Assembly (NCBI GenBank): GCA_018669845.1
Contig: JABHSO010000212.1
Span: 1 to 64,000 of the forward strand
Direction of reading: 5' to 3'
Source: Gammaproteobacteria bacterium
Lineage (GTDB): Bacteria; Pseudomonadota; Gammaproteobacteria; GCA-001735895
Length of the DNA stretch: 64,000 bases
Part shown: piece after piece, positions 38,850 to 49,892 of the stretch
Numbering within the stretch: the stretch's first letter is position 1
Layout: each line of letters begins with the position of its first letter
Notes under the pieces: generated by a model
The model's input: the letters and a program-made list of their open reading frames with translations, nothing else
The model's database searches: none
What the model was told of the DNA's origin: nothing
Position numbers and translations under genes: made by a program

Positions 38850-39446
38850 ATGAAAGTCTATGGTGATAGTCAGTCTGGTAATTGTTATAAAATTAAACTT
38901 CTGCTTTCATTATTAGACCTCAACCATGAATGGATTCATGTGGATATACTCACTGGTGGAACAAAATCAGAATCATTTTTATTAAAAAATCCTAATGGTC
39001 AAATTCCGCTACTTGAACTGGATGATGGACGCTTCATTAGTGAATCAAATGCAATTATGAATTACCTTGCTAGTGGTAGTTTTTATCTTCCTGATGATAA
39101 TTTTGAAAGAGCAAAAGTTTTGCAATGGCAGTTTTTTGAGCAATATAGCCATGAGCCTTATATTGCTGTGGCACGTTATATTGCTAAATACCTTGGTTTA
39201 CCTGAAAATCGAAAAGCTGAATTTGAATCAAAACAGGAAGGCGGTCACAAGGCATTAAAAGTTATGGAGTCTCAACTGGAAAAAACACCTTATCTGGTAG
39301 GTGAAAACCTAACCATTGCCGATATTTCACTGTATGGCTATACCCATGTGGCACATGAAGGGGGATTTGATCTCTCGCAATATTCGTCTATTCAGAACTG
39401 GTTAAATAGAATTCGCCAGCATCCTCAATATGTTGGTATGGAATAG
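38850..39446 (+). CDS. Glutathione S-transferase family protein
   Basis: MKVYGDSQSGNCYKIKLLLSLL...NPNGQIPLLELDDGRFISESNAIMNYLA; ATG 38850. Confidence 0.92.
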   Translation: MKVYGDSQSGNCYKIKLLLSLLDLNHEWIHVDILTGGTKSESFLLKNPNGQIPLLELDDGRFISESNAIMNYLASGSFYLPDDNFERAKVLQWQFFEQYSHEPYIAVARYIAKYLGLPENRKAEFESKQEGGHKALKVMESQLEKTPYLVGENLTIADISLYGYTHVAHEGGFDLSQYSSIQNWLNRIRQHPQYVGME

Positions 39447-39475
39447 CCGAAAAATCTATACATTCCTGGTTAGAT

Positions 39476-39492
39476 GGTGCGCCTGGCGCACC
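39476..39492. repeat. REP-like hairpin GGTGCGCCTGGCGCACC (followed by CTAC)
   Basis: Perfect palindrome, same core as other REP-like copies. Confidence 0.6.
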
Positions 39493-39567
39493 CTACCTGT
39501 TTGACTTAGTATTCTGTAAAAGGATAGGTTTATCGGTAGATAACCATATTATAACTACTATTTGAAT

Positions 39568-40095
39568 TTACATTTCACTAATAGTTTTGCCGAACTCTTC
39601 AACCTGAGTCCAGTCAGTAAAATCAATATTAGTATTGGGATCAGTTGGACCGTGGGTTATGTGCATAATTAGCCGGATTACAAAACGATCCCAGAAGCTG
39701 TATTTTTGATAATCAATCTTTCCTGCAAAAACAGCCAGGTTTTTAGGCTTCCAGGATATTTGTTTGAGAAATCTCCTGAGATACGGATTTGTATCGGGTG
39801 TATTTTTCTCTGGCTTTCTGGCAACAACGTTCACCGAGAAAAATGCATTTGGCCTGCTATCTAATGTATGCAAATTATTCTTGATGAATTGATATATTTT
39901 CGGATGATGTTTGCCATAACGAATACTTGCTCCAATAATTATCTTATCAAACGTATTTAAATTGATAGTGCTTTCATCATCTACTGAGAGTAGTGTCACT
40001 TGAAGGTGATCTTTTTCAATAATCTGCTGTAATCGTTGGCATATCTCCCTGGTATGGCCGTCAGTTGTTGAATAAAGAATTAGAGTTTTAACCAT
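39568..40095 (-). CDS. hemG: Menaquinone-dependent protoporphyrinogen IX dehydrogenase
   Basis: Flavodoxin-like TLILYSTTDGHTREICQRL; GASIRYGKHHPKIYQF; RFVIRLIMHITHGPTDP. Confidence 0.93.
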   Translation of the reverse strand: MVKTLILYSTTDGHTREICQRLQQIIEKDHLQVTLLSVDDESTINLNTFDKIIIGASIRYGKHHPKIYQFIKNNLHTLDSRPNAFFSVNVVARKPEKNTPDTNPYLRRFLKQISWKPKNLAVFAGKIDYQKYSFWDRFVIRLIMHITHGPTDPNTNIDFTDWTQVEEFGKTISEM

Positions 40096-40279
40096 TGGTT
40101 TTAGTTTAATTTACTTTCCAGATACTAAACTGAAGGTTATAGCGACCCATTGCAAGTACATCCGTAAGCAATTTTGATATAAATCAATATCGCCAAAAGA
40201 GACATGAGAATATACTATTCATATGACTTTCACGGAATGGACTGTCTGGCCCGACATATAAAATAGAGAGGCGCTTATT

Positions 40280-40693
40280 ATGTTTGAATCTTTAACACAC
40301 TGGTTTGAATCACTAGGAAAAGAAAGCAAGCTTTTTAACGACCCGGAAGACGAGGTTCTTCATGGTGCTCTTGCTTCGGTGCTTTATCACATCATTAGTG
40401 CTGATAAACATGTTATCGAAAAAGAGAAACACAAGTTTTCCAGTATTCTAAAACAGGAATTTGATCTGGACGATGATCAGGTAGATCACCTATACCTTGC
40501 TGCAAAATCTTCAACTTCAGATCCTCATAGTGATCTGGAAACGGTTAATCAGCACTTAAAGAAAAATCCGCAACTACGTATGAATTTCATGAAAAAACTC
40601 AATCAGTTAATAGATCTTGATGGTGTTCAGGATAGTGAGCTGGATATTTTCTATGAAGCATTGAATCTGGTATTTCCTGACTTAAAGCGTTAG
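40280..40693 (+). CDS. TerB family protein
   Basis: ALASVLYHIISADKHVIEKEKHKFSSILKQEF...LNQLIDLDGVQDSELDIFYEAL. Confidence 0.8.
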   Translation: MFESLTHWFESLGKESKLFNDPEDEVLHGALASVLYHIISADKHVIEKEKHKFSSILKQEFDLDDDQVDHLYLAAKSSTSDPHSDLETVNQHLKKNPQLRMNFMKKLNQLIDLDGVQDSELDIFYEALNLVFPDLKR

Positions 40694-40783
40694 TTGAAAA
40701 TGGAGCACCTGACTTTAGTAAAGGTGCGCCATGCACTCTGCAAAATACCAGCCAATGTTACACTTTTAATGAGTTTCTAAATC

Positions 40784-40949
40784 TTAAGGAACCTCTGATC
40801 AATTCATGAACTCATATCTTACTCTCAGAAAAGCCAGCTTCTACGCTGCGAATCTTCGCGATAGCACACTATTACGAAGATTCGAAGCCTTAAATCTGAC
40901 TTTTCTGAGTACAACCTGTTTCGTCCTGAATTAATCAGAGACTCCCTAA
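40784..40949. mobile_element. MITE-like palindromic element with ~23-bp imperfect terminal inverted repeats
   Basis: TTAAGGAACCTCTGATCAATTCA ... TGAATTAATCAGAGACTCCCTAA; internal CTCAGAAAAGCCAG/CTGACTTTTCTGAG and GAATCTTCG/CGAAGATTC arms. Confidence 0.7.
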
Positions 40950-41399
40950 ACAATTTACCATTGCCAGGGCATCTTCAAATATTAGCTTTGTATGGTGCAT
41001 TCGAATTTTACCCTGCTGGTATAAGTCCATAAATTCTTCTCTGGAAAAATAACGGCACTCTTTAATTTCTTCTTTGAACTGAGGATCTATCTGCTGATTT
41101 TCTGTGGGTTTTGCCAGCCATACATGTCGTGCAACAAATTCACCATCATTAAATCGACCAACATAGGTGTCCATATAAGATACTAAAGAAACATCCAGAC
41201 CTGTTTCTTCTTTTGTTTCACGCAGGGCTGCAACCTCAAGCGACTCATTCTCCTCAACACTTCCAGAAGGAATGTGCCACAAACCTGCTTTACCGGGTAA
41301 TTTTTCATGTACTAAAAGTATCTGGCATTGATTATTAATAATTGCAACGCCAGCAGCTTTTGCCTTAATCGGAATATGGTGTTTCTCATCATACTGCAT
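40935..41399 (-). CDS. NUDIX hydrolase
   Basis: Nudix box GSVEENESLEVAALRETKEETGL. Confidence 0.93.
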   Translation of the reverse strand: MQYDEKHHIPIKAKAAGVAIINNQCQILLVHEKLPGKAGLWHIPSGSVEENESLEVAALRETKEETGLDVSLVSYMDTYVGRFNDGEFVARHVWLAKPTENQQIDPQFKEEIKECRYFSREEFMDLYQQGKIRMHHTKLIFEDALAMVNCLGSL

Positions 41400-41437
41400 A
41401 AATATAACTAACGGGTTAAATTGGATTTAGCTAAAAA

Positions 41438-42865
41438 CTAATCCTGAATTTCCTTCCACTCATTTCCAGCATCTACTTCATGACAGGGGATATCTGTCAC
41501 CGGGTTTTTCATCGTGACCAGTTCTTCTGCACTGCCCGGGTGAATAGCTACCGTGTTATCAAAATCAGCCTTGGTAGCCCCCATTTTTACCGCGACTGCA
41601 AAACCCTGCATCATTTCATCAGCACTGTCTCCGATGATGTGGATACCCACTACTTTTTCATCTTTATCGGCGCACACCAGTTTTAAAGCAGTTGTGGTGC
41701 CGTGATCAGACAGTGCATAACGCATCGGAGTGAAATCACTTTGGTAGATAGTGCAGCAGCAGTACTTTTCCAGAGCCTGTTGCTCAGTTAAACCAATGGT
41801 TGCAATGGGAGGATGGGAAAAAACAACGCTGGGGATATTTTCATAGTCCATCTTTATGTCTGGTTTATTATTGAATAACCTTTCAGCAAGTCTGCGCCCT
41901 GCAGCGATGGCAACCGGTGTGAGTTGAGGACGACCAGTAATATCACCAATAGCATAAATGCCGTTAACACTGGTATTTTCAAATTCATCGACATCGATGA
42001 TGCCATTTTTCTGAACATTGATATCTGTCGAATCCAGATTCAAGTTTCGTGTATTGGCATAGCGTCCAACCGCCCAGATGACTTCATCAAAATGCTGAAG
42101 ATCTCCATTCGGGCTATTCACCACAAGACCCTGATCATTGCTAGAAAGTCCTGTCACCTGATAGTCAGTGTGTACATCGATGCCTTGCTTGATCATTTCC
42201 TTGTGCAGGATATCGCTGATCATCGGATCAAACAGGTTCAGGATTCGATCGTCCAGAGTCACAATGGTTACTTCTGAGCTAAGAGCACGTAAAACGCCTG
42301 ATAATTCAACGCCAATATAACCTCCGCCAATAACAGCGACTCGTTTAGGCTGTTGCTGTAGTTGAAAAAAGCCGTCAGAAGTAATACCCAGTTCAGCACC
42401 TGGAACAGGAGGCACAATTGGTGCACCGCCTGTAGCAATAACAATATGTTCGGCCGAATAGTGTTTGCCGTTGGCTTCCACCGTTTTGTTATCGATGAAT
42501 CGACCAAAGCCATCGATATGAGTAATTTTCAGGTCATTAACATAACCATCCCAGAAATTATTGATATTGGCTATATAGCTTTCCCTGCCAGTAACCAGTT
42601 TATTCCAGTCAACTTCACCTCGCTTAACTGAAATACCAAAATCAGCGGCATCATCAACAGCATGAGCCAGGTTAGCGGCATACCACATAACTTTTTTGGG
42701 CACACAACCATTATTAACGCAGGTACCACCGAGTTTAGAGTTTTCGATGATGCCAACTTTCTTGCCGAATTCGGCTGCTTTTTCTGCAACAGCCAGTCCA
42801 CCGCTGCCACCACCAATCACTAATAAATCAAAAGTAGAGTCATTCATTTGTGTTATCCAGGTCAA
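41438..42865 (-). CDS. gor: Glutathione-disulfide reductase
   Basis: [51 protein letters not shown]-terminal [11 protein letters not shown]; likely start ATG 42847. Confidence 0.94.
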   Translation of the reverse strand: MTWITQMNDSTFDLLVIGGGSGGLAVAEKAAEFGKKVGIIENSKLGGTCVNNGCVPKKVMWYAANLAHAVDDAADFGISVKRGEVDWNKLVTGRESYIANINNFWDGYVNDLKITHIDGFGRFIDNKTVEANGKHYSAEHIVIATGGAPIVPPVPGAELGITSDGFFQLQQQPKRVAVIGGGYIGVELSGVLRALSSEVTIVTLDDRILNLFDPMISDILHKEMIKQGIDVHTDYQVTGLSSNDQGLVVNSPNGDLQHFDEVIWAVGRYANTRNLNLDSTDINVQKNGIIDVDEFENTSVNGIYAIGDITGRPQLTPVAIAAGRRLAERLFNNKPDIKMDYENIPSVVFSHPPIATIGLTEQQALEKYCCCTIYQSDFTPMRYALSDHGTTTALKLVCADKDEKVVGIHIIGDSADEMMQGFAVAVKMGATKADFDNTVAIHPGSAEELVTMKNPVTDIPCHEVDAGNEWKEIQD

Positions 42866-42914
42866 TAGCCCCGACTGTTCAGGTCAGGGCTTTAGGTTTT
42901 CCAGTGTACTAAAG

Positions 42915-43676
42915 CTATGCTGCAATGCCAGTTTTAACATCCAGATATTGTTCCAGATCATCAGATCCACCAATACGAACACCATCGATAAAAATCTGAG
43001 GAACTGTAGTTTCACCTGAAATGGCACGGATAGTAGATTCATTAAAATCTTCATTCAAAACAAGCTCATCGAATTCCATTCCTGCATCCAAAAGCATTCC
43101 TTTAGCTTTGACACAAAATGGACAGCCGTTACGGGTAAATACGGTTACATTTTTAGGTGCTTCAGCCTTTGGGTTGATGTATTCAAGCATCGTGTCGGCA
43201 TCGGAAACTTCAAAAGGATCACCCGGTAAATCAGGTTCTATAAACATTTTTTCGACCACACCATCTTTTACCAGCATAGAATATCGCCACGATCTGTCAC
43301 CAAAACCCAGGTCATTTTTAGCCATTAACATTCCCATTCCGCGAGTAAAATCAGTATTTCCATCTGCCAGGAAAGTAATATTGTCAGCCTTTTGTTCCGC
43401 CTTCCACTGGTTCATTACAAAAGTATCGTTAACCGATACACAAACAACTTCATCCACTCCGTTTTGCTTGAATGTATTGGCCAGCTGATTGTAACGAGGC
43501 ACATGTGTTGATGAGCAGGTTGGAGTAAATGCTCCGGGTAATGAAAAAACAATAACTGTTTTTCCTTTGAAAATATCATCGCTACTGATGCTGACCCATT
43601 CATGATCCTGACGAGTAGGGAATGATACTTGAGGGACGTTCTGGCCTTCGTGATTTTCTAACATAAGATGCTCCAA
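42915..43676 (-). CDS. Peroxiredoxin-glutaredoxin fusion (hybrid Prx5)
   Basis: [18 protein letters not shown] peroxiredoxin plus C-terminal glutaredoxin [14 protein letters not shown]. Confidence 0.95.
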   Translation of the reverse strand: MEHLMLENHEGQNVPQVSFPTRQDHEWVSISSDDIFKGKTVIVFSLPGAFTPTCSSTHVPRYNQLANTFKQNGVDEVVCVSVNDTFVMNQWKAEQKADNITFLADGNTDFTRGMGMLMAKNDLGFGDRSWRYSMLVKDGVVEKMFIEPDLPGDPFEVSDADTMLEYINPKAEAPKNVTVFTRNGCPFCVKAKGMLLDAGMEFDELVLNEDFNESTIRAISGETTVPQIFIDGVRIGGSDDLEQYLDVKTGIAA

Positions 43677-43781
43677 TTGAGTGTTTAATTAAAAGATGGG
43701 AGTATTATGCTGAACCGTAGATGATGATTGAAATCGTTTGATTCTATATTTACGATAGGCCTGGCCTATCATGATCTATTG

Positions 43782-43848
43782 GTAGGGTGCGCCGCGCGCA
43801 CCAATGAATTTCGGTACCAACATCATTGGTGCGCACGGCGCACCCTAC
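43782..43848. repeat. REPIN-like inverted pair of REP elements
   Basis: GTAGGGTGCGCCGCGCGCACCAATG ... CATTGGTGCGCACGGCGCACCCTAC, one mismatch across 25-bp arms. Confidence 0.8.
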
Positions 43849-43862
43849 GCAGATTATTTGTT

Positions 43863-44336
43863 TTACAGCAGCAAACCTTCTTTAATCGGGTGAAAAATGC
43901 TAGCTGATTCAATAAGTGAATTAGCGGTCAATGCCTGCACCCCATACACCTCTGTTTTAACTGAATAATCTTCATTAATTTTTTGTAGCAGCAAATCAAA
44001 GTCACCATCACCTGACAGTAATATTACGGTATCAACTTGCGGTGCGATTTGCATAACGTCGATGGTAATTCCTACATCCCAGTCTCCTTTTGCCGAGCCA
44101 TCACTACGCTGGATATAAGGTTTAAGTTTGACATTAAAGCCAATATGCTTAAGGGCTTCCTGAAACTTTTGTTGCTGGTTATCACCACGATTTATGGCAT
44201 ATGCATTAGCGCTGACAATGATTCCTTTGGTTTTTAATGTATCCCACAGTTTTCGATAATTAAACTGGCGTCCATAGGTATGGCGAGTGGTGTAATAGAT
44301 ATTCTGTACATCGACAAATATTGCCATTTTATTCAT
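43863..44336 (-). CDS. NYN domain (LabA/DUF88-like) protein
   Basis: MAIFVDVQNIYYTTRHTYGRQFNYRKLWDTL...DWDVGITIDVMQIAPQVDTVILLSGDGDFDLLLQKI. Confidence 0.92.
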   Translation of the reverse strand: MNKMAIFVDVQNIYYTTRHTYGRQFNYRKLWDTLKTKGIIVSANAYAINRGDNQQQKFQEALKHIGFNVKLKPYIQRSDGSAKGDWDVGITIDVMQIAPQVDTVILLSGDGDFDLLLQKINEDYSVKTEVYGVQALTANSLIESASIFHPIKEGLLL

Positions 44337-44555
44337 GGTTTAATTTCACCGTTAAATAACCCTGGAAAAAGGCTGGATTATACATGGATTGAATTTCAGC
44401 TAAGTCCTATAGATATAATTGAGGCAAAAAGCATGCAAATCACCTATTAGCACTAATAAAAAATAACCTGTATTAACCTGAAAGAGTGGTAGTGGCCGTA
44501 TTACCTACAAACTGTGTAGATTCTTCTATACTCAATCTTTGGCATAATTTTATTC

Positions 44556-45518
44556 ATGGGCATGAAAAAATACCTGTTTCCAACAATAGCCTTTTATCTG
44601 TTGTTATCAGTTTCAATGAATGTAATAGCAACACCTAAGTGTCTGTGGATATCATCCTACGCCCCTGGGTATGAGTGGAACGATGGTATAAGCGAGGGTC
44701 TACATTCGGTTCTCGATGGTAAATGCGAAGTAAAAGAGTTTCATATGGATACCAAACGGAACAAAGGCTCTGAATTTGGACATGAACAGGCTTTACACGC
44801 AAAGGCATTGATAGAAAGTTATAAACCGGATGTTGTTATTGCTTCTGATGATAATGCATCTAAATACCTCATCGCTCCCTATTATAAAAATGCAGATTTG
44901 CCTATCGTAGTTTGCGCCATCAACTGGACCGCAAAAGGGTATGGTTACCCCTATAAAAATGTCACTGGAATGATAGAAGTCATGCAGATTAAACCCTTAC
45001 TAAAGATGGCTAAAAAAGTATTATCAATCAGTGAAGGTAGTGCAAGCTTTATCGTACCGAACACAAATACAGGTAAAAAAAATGCTAAATACATACGCAA
45101 ATATTTTGCTAGAGAGGGCTTTGATTTAAAAATTCAATTTGTTAATGATTTTAAACAATGGAAAAATGCATTTATAAATGCTCAACAGGATGATGTCATT
45201 TTTATGCTTACAACAGGTGGAGTAACAAACTGGAATAAAGAAGAAGCAAAATTATTTGTTGCTGCTCACGGTAAAAAATTATCCATCAGTGTCAACAAGT
45301 GGGTAAAAGATTACGCAATGATAGTGTATGCCAAACGTGCTGAAGAGCAGGGTGAATGGGCAGCTAAAGTTGCATTAAAAATTCTTGATGGAACCCCTCC
45401 ATCTAAAATTCCAATGACGGTAAATAAACAATGGGAGCGTTATTTTAACAAGAAGTTACTGGATAAAGCTGGAATATCGGTAGGTCGACAAATTTTAAAC
45501 AGAGCCATTACCGGTTAA
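44556..45518 (+). CDS. ABC-transporter-type substrate-binding protein (PF04392-like), periplasmic
   Basis: Signal peptide; CLWISSYAPGYEWNDGISEGL...PDVVIASDDNASKYLIAPYYKNADLPIVVCAINW. Confidence 0.8.
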   Translation: MGMKKYLFPTIAFYLLLSVSMNVIATPKCLWISSYAPGYEWNDGISEGLHSVLDGKCEVKEFHMDTKRNKGSEFGHEQALHAKALIESYKPDVVIASDDNASKYLIAPYYKNADLPIVVCAINWTAKGYGYPYKNVTGMIEVMQIKPLLKMAKKVLSISEGSASFIVPNTNTGKKNAKYIRKYFAREGFDLKIQFVNDFKQWKNAFINAQQDDVIFMLTTGGVTNWNKEEAKLFVAAHGKKLSISVNKWVKDYAMIVYAKRAEEQGEWAAKVALKILDGTPPSKIPMTVNKQWERYFNKKLLDKAGISVGRQILNRAITG

Positions 45519-45539
45519 TTCTACTACTAATAAATACGC

Positions 45540-48500
45540 ATGATTTTACATCAAAGATTTTCGCTGATTGTTTTTATTGTCACACTTAGTTTTGGTCTGT
45601 TTGTTATAAAAACCAGCTGGGATAATCATATAGATAGTATTGTAAAAAGATCAAACCAGATAAGCACTCCGGTCATCAATTCAATTTCTCAAAATCTATT
45701 TCACTCTGAAGGAGCACTTAAGCAACTGGAAGTGTTATTTAATAGCTTTTATAGCCTGGATGAAACTCAGTTCAGACTAGTGACAAAGCAGGTAATGGAA
45801 CAGTGTAGTTGCATTGAAAAATCAATATACATGCCACGAATTAACGCATCGGAAAGAAAGTCTTTTGAACGGGAAATGGAAGAGGAAAATTTTATAAGTT
45901 TTAACATAAAAGAGCGTGATCAAAATGGTGATTTAAAACCTTCTACTGAAGGTCGTGCTATGTACTTCCCCTTTCTCCATGTTGAACCACATACGGTAGA
46001 TAATTTAATTCTGATTGGCTTTGATGCCTATTCTAATGAATCTTTTCGAACTGCAATTGATAGTGCGATAACTTCTGCTAAAACAATTCCAGTTATAGTT
46101 AAAACAAATTCTGGGAATAGTAAAATCAAAGCTAATGAATATTGGCTTATACACTCAATTTATAGTGGTTTTGATACGCCATCGTCAATCGAACAACGAC
46201 TTAAGAGAATAAATGCAGTCATTGCATTTAAGATAAACATACAGCAGACATTTGATAGTCGAGATATTCAGAATAAGTTCGACTACTTTAATTTAACAGG
46301 CGGAATACCAGAAAAAGATAATTCTCTTTTCAGTTTCAAAAACAAAAATAAAAAAATAGATAAACTGTTCTCTCACCTTATTCCTGATCAGGTTGATATT
46401 AAAACAGAAACACAGAATCTAAAGGCTTCTTATCGAGTTCGTGTTACGGGTTCTATAAGTGAGATTATCCCTTTTATAAGTACCATAATATCAACAATAT
46501 TTATTGTTATTTTAGCAACTGCCTTCAGCCGTCAGGCAGTATTAGGCGTAACACGAAGGTTAGATCTAAATCAACGCATAAAAGAAAGTGAGTTTCAACA
46601 ACGAGTTATTTTGGATAGCGTGGCTGACGCCATAATTACTATCGATAAAAAAGGTATTATTCAAACTTTTAACATCTCAGCAGAAAAAATATTTGGATAT
46701 AGCCTGAAAGAAGTCTTTCATAAAAATATTTCAATTTTATTATCGGACCAGGAGATAAAACTGCATAAGGATATTGTTGAAGACGCCACATTGAATGTAT
46801 CAACAGTGATGAATGAATTTCATGAATTACAGGGCAGGCGCAAAAATGGAAGTCATTTTGTACTGGAATTAAATATGACCCCGATGGCACTGTCAGGAGG
46901 ATCTGGCTATGTCGGCATTATACGTGATATTACAGATCGTAAGCAGGCTGCAGAAAAAGTTCTGAATAAAGCTGAGGAGGCTTTGGCTGCCCAACAATTT
47001 GCTATGGATCAACATGCCATAGTGGCTATGACTGATATTTACGGCACAATTACCTATGTAAATGATAAATTTTGTAAGGTCACAGGCTTCTCTGAATCAG
47101 AATTGTTGGGAGAAAATCATCGGATTTTAAGTTCAGGTTTTCTAGATACGGATTACTGGAAAGAAATGTATCAGGAAATTTCCAATGGTAGAGTCTGGAA
47201 AGATGAAGTGTGTAATAAAAACAAAGATGGTGAATTATTCTGGTTAGATACAACCATTGTTCCATTATTGGGAGATAATGGAGAACCTGTAGGTTATGTA
47301 TCCCTAAGAACGGATATTACAAAACGTAAATTAGGTGAAGAAGCACTGGTCAAAAGTGAGGCTCAGGCAAGGGGTATTTTCGAATCAGTTGCAGATGGAA
47401 TTATTAGTATTAATGAGCATGGAATTATTACCGCTTTTAATCCCGCTGCAGAACAAATATTTGGTTATCAGCAAAAAGAGGTTATGGGTAAAGACGTCAT
47501 TAAACTCATGCCCGCTTCTATTCACCAACAACATCTGCAATGGCTAGATAATTACTTTTGCTTAGGAGAAAAGAATATAATTGACAATACTGTTGAGGTA
47601 AAAGGTCTACGTAAGAATGGAGAAGAATTTCCACTGGAACTTTCGATAACAGATATTTTATTGGGTAATGAAACTTACTTCACCGCCATTACCCGTGATA
47701 TTACACAGCGTAAAGAGTATGAAAATATTTTAATTTCGGCTAAAAATTCTGCCGAAGATGCCACTCGAGCAAAGAGTGAGTTTCTGGCTAACATGAGTCA
47801 CGAAATAAGAACACCAATGAATGGTGTTATCGGCATGACAGCACTATTATTGGATACTGAGCTGGATGAAGAACAGTATGAATTTACTTCAACAATAAAA
47901 AATAGTGCCAGTACATTATTAAAAATTATAAATGATATTCTGGATTTTTCTAAAATTGACGCTGGCAAACTTAAGCTCGAAATACGAGAATTTGAGTTAA
48001 CTTCTTTACTGGAAGATTTTGCAAGCACAGTTGCTTTACAAACTGAAGAAAAAGGACTGGAACTTATATGCCCAGCAAGTCCAATGAAAACCCAATGGTT
48101 TATGGGTGATGCTGGACGAATTCATCAGGTACTCACTAATCTCGTTGGCAATGCCTTAAAATTCACATCCCAGGGTGAAATTTCAGTTCGTTGCAAAATA
48201 GAACCAGTATCTGACGATAAAACAAATTTATTTTTTTCAATAACTGATAGTGGTATTGGTCTTAGTGACGATGATCAGAATAACCTGTTCAAACGATTCA
48301 CTCAGGCTGATGGATCAATAACCAGAAAATATGGAGGAACGGGTTTGGGGCTGGCAATTTGTAAACAAATGGTTAGTTTAATGGGTGGAAAAATTAGTGT
48401 AGAAAGTAAGCTTAATTTAGGCTCGACTTTCGAGTTTTCAGTGAGTGTTGAAAATACTGATAAACCAGCCCTACCTATACCGACTGAGCTTTCAGGTATA

Positions 48501-49718
48501 AAAATATTGGTAGTGGATGATAATAAAACCAGTCGCCAATTACTAAGCTCACTATTAACTAACTGGCAGGTAGAATTTAAAGATACAGAAAATGAAGAAG
48601 ATGCTTTAAAAGTCCTGCGTAAGGCTTATGTAGAAAGAACTCCATTCGATATAGTTTTACTGGATATGAAAATGTCAGGTATTGATGGCATTCATCTAGC
48701 TGAAAAAATTCTTCAGGATAAAAAATTGCTGGAGACTAAACTTGTTCTGCTGGCTTACCATGGGCGCCGTGGTGATGCCCAAAAAATGTATGATAGTGGA
48801 TTTTCTGGTTACATCAATAAACCCATTCAACAGTCAAAATTGTATGATGTATTAATTGATGTAGCGGGTATAAGAGAGAATATAATACCTCAAAAACATC
48901 AGCTTACTCGAGATCTTCCTAATATAAATGCACGTGTACTGGTAGTTGAAGATAATATTACAAATCAGAGAGTTGCTCAGGAAATTTTGAAAAAACTCGG
49001 ATTACATATTGAGGTTGCATCTAATGGAAAGGAAGCTATCAATATCCTGAAATATTCACTTTTTGATCTGGTATTAATGGACTGCCAAATGCCGGTAATG
49101 AATGGTTATGAAGCAACTAAAGCTATTCGAGACCCGGCTTCCCTGGTACGCAATAAAGATATTCCTGTTATTGCTTTAACGGCTAATGTGATGCGAAAAG
49201 ATCGTGAATTATGTTTGCAGGCCGGTATGGATGATTTTCTGTCCAAACCCATTGACCCCTCTGTTTTATTAAATGTAATTCAGCGCTGGTTAATTCAAGA
49301 TGATAGCCCACCTGAAACTGCAAATTCTATCGTCAGTAATACTCCCGAGCCAAAAGAATTAATGTCGGACAACTCTTCAAAGCATGTCGAATTGATGTTT
49401 GATCATGATGACCTATTAAGGCGAATGGACAACGACGATGATATTATTGTGTTAATTGTAGAAGCATTTTTAGAGGATATCCCTGCACGAATAGATGCTA
49501 TAGAAAGCGCATTGACCAGTACGGATTTTAACCAGTTAATCCGGGAAGCTCATAGCATAAAAGGTACTGCTGCCAATATAGGTGCCAAAGCGTTAAGTCA
49601 ATACGCATTAGAATTAGAACAGGCAGCTAAACTGGAAGATAATGATGTTAGCCAACAGACATTTGAAACCTTGAAAGAGTGCTTTGCAGAACTTAAAATT
49701 ATTCTGGAAAAATTCTAA
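45540..49718 (+). CDS. Hybrid sensor kinase: CHASE-PAS-PAS-PAS-HisKA-HATPase-REC-REC-Hpt
   Basis: N-terminal extracytoplasmic CHASE-like region between TMs; NMSHEIRTPMNGVIGM; DSGIGLSDDD...GGTGLGLAICKQMV; VLLDMKMSG and VLMDCQMPVMNG; AHSIKGTAANIGA. Confidence 0.93.
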   Translation: MILHQRFSLIVFIVTLSFGLFVIKTSWDNHIDSIVKRSNQISTPVINSISQNLFHSEGALKQLEVLFNSFYSLDETQFRLVTKQVMEQCSCIEKSIYMPRINASERKSFEREMEEENFISFNIKERDQNGDLKPSTEGRAMYFPFLHVEPHTVDNLILIGFDAYSNESFRTAIDSAITSAKTIPVIVKTNSGNSKIKANEYWLIHSIYSGFDTPSSIEQRLKRINAVIAFKINIQQTFDSRDIQNKFDYFNLTGGIPEKDNSLFSFKNKNKKIDKLFSHLIPDQVDIKTETQNLKASYRVRVTGSISEIIPFISTIISTIFIVILATAFSRQAVLGVTRRLDLNQRIKESEFQQRVILDSVADAIITIDKKGIIQTFNISAEKIFGYSLKEVFHKNISILLSDQEIKLHKDIVEDATLNVSTVMNEFHELQGRRKNGSHFVLELNMTPMALSGGSGYVGIIRDITDRKQAAEKVLNKAEEALAAQQFAMDQHAIVAMTDIYGTITYVNDKFCKVTGFSESELLGENHRILSSGFLDTDYWKEMYQEISNGRVWKDEVCNKNKDGELFWLDTTIVPLLGDNGEPVGYVSLRTDITKRKLGEEALVKSEAQARGIFESVADGIISINEHGIITAFNPAAEQIFGYQQKEVMGKDVIKLMPASIHQQHLQWLDNYFCLGEKNIIDNTVEVKGLRKNGEEFPLELSITDILLGNETYFTAITRDITQRKEYENILISAKNSAEDATRAKSEFLANMSHEIRTPMNGVIGMTALLLDTELDEEQYEFTSTIKNSASTLLKIINDILDFSKIDAGKLKLEIREFELTSLLEDFASTVALQTEEKGLELICPASPMKTQWFMGDAGRIHQVLTNLVGNALKFTSQGEISVRCKIEPVSDDKTNLFFSITDSGIGLSDDDQNNLFKRFTQADGSITRKYGGTGLGLAICKQMVSLMGGKISVESKLNLGSTFEFSVSVENTDKPALPIPTELSGIKILVVDDNKTSRQLLSSLLTNWQVEFKDTENEEDALKVLRKAYVERTPFDIVLLDMKMSGIDGIHLAEKILQDKKLLETKLVLLAYHGRRGDAQKMYDSGFSGYINKPIQQSKLYDVLIDVAGIRENIIPQKHQLTRDLPNINARVLVVEDNITNQRVAQEILKKLGLHIEVASNGKEAINILKYSLFDLVLMDCQMPVMNGYEATKAIRDPASLVRNKDIPVIALTANVMRKDRELCLQAGMDDFLSKPIDPSVLLNVIQRWLIQDDSPPETANSIVSNTPEPKELMSDNSSKHVELMFDHDDLLRRMDNDDDIIVLIVEAFLEDIPARIDAIESALTSTDFNQLIREAHSIKGTAANIGAKALSQYALELEQAAKLEDNDVSQQTFETLKECFAELKIILEKF

Positions 49719-49892
49719 AGCCAAACGATATCCCTCACCACCCGCTTCATAGATAAACATGAAGCCGGCCCTTTAACTTCATCCGCAGTATTAGGATATA
49801 ATAATTTAATCATGTCATTTGCCATCAGACATGGCAAGATGCCTTCCCCTCACCATTCACCGTTTAACAACTAGATGAGTTAGACCTTATTT

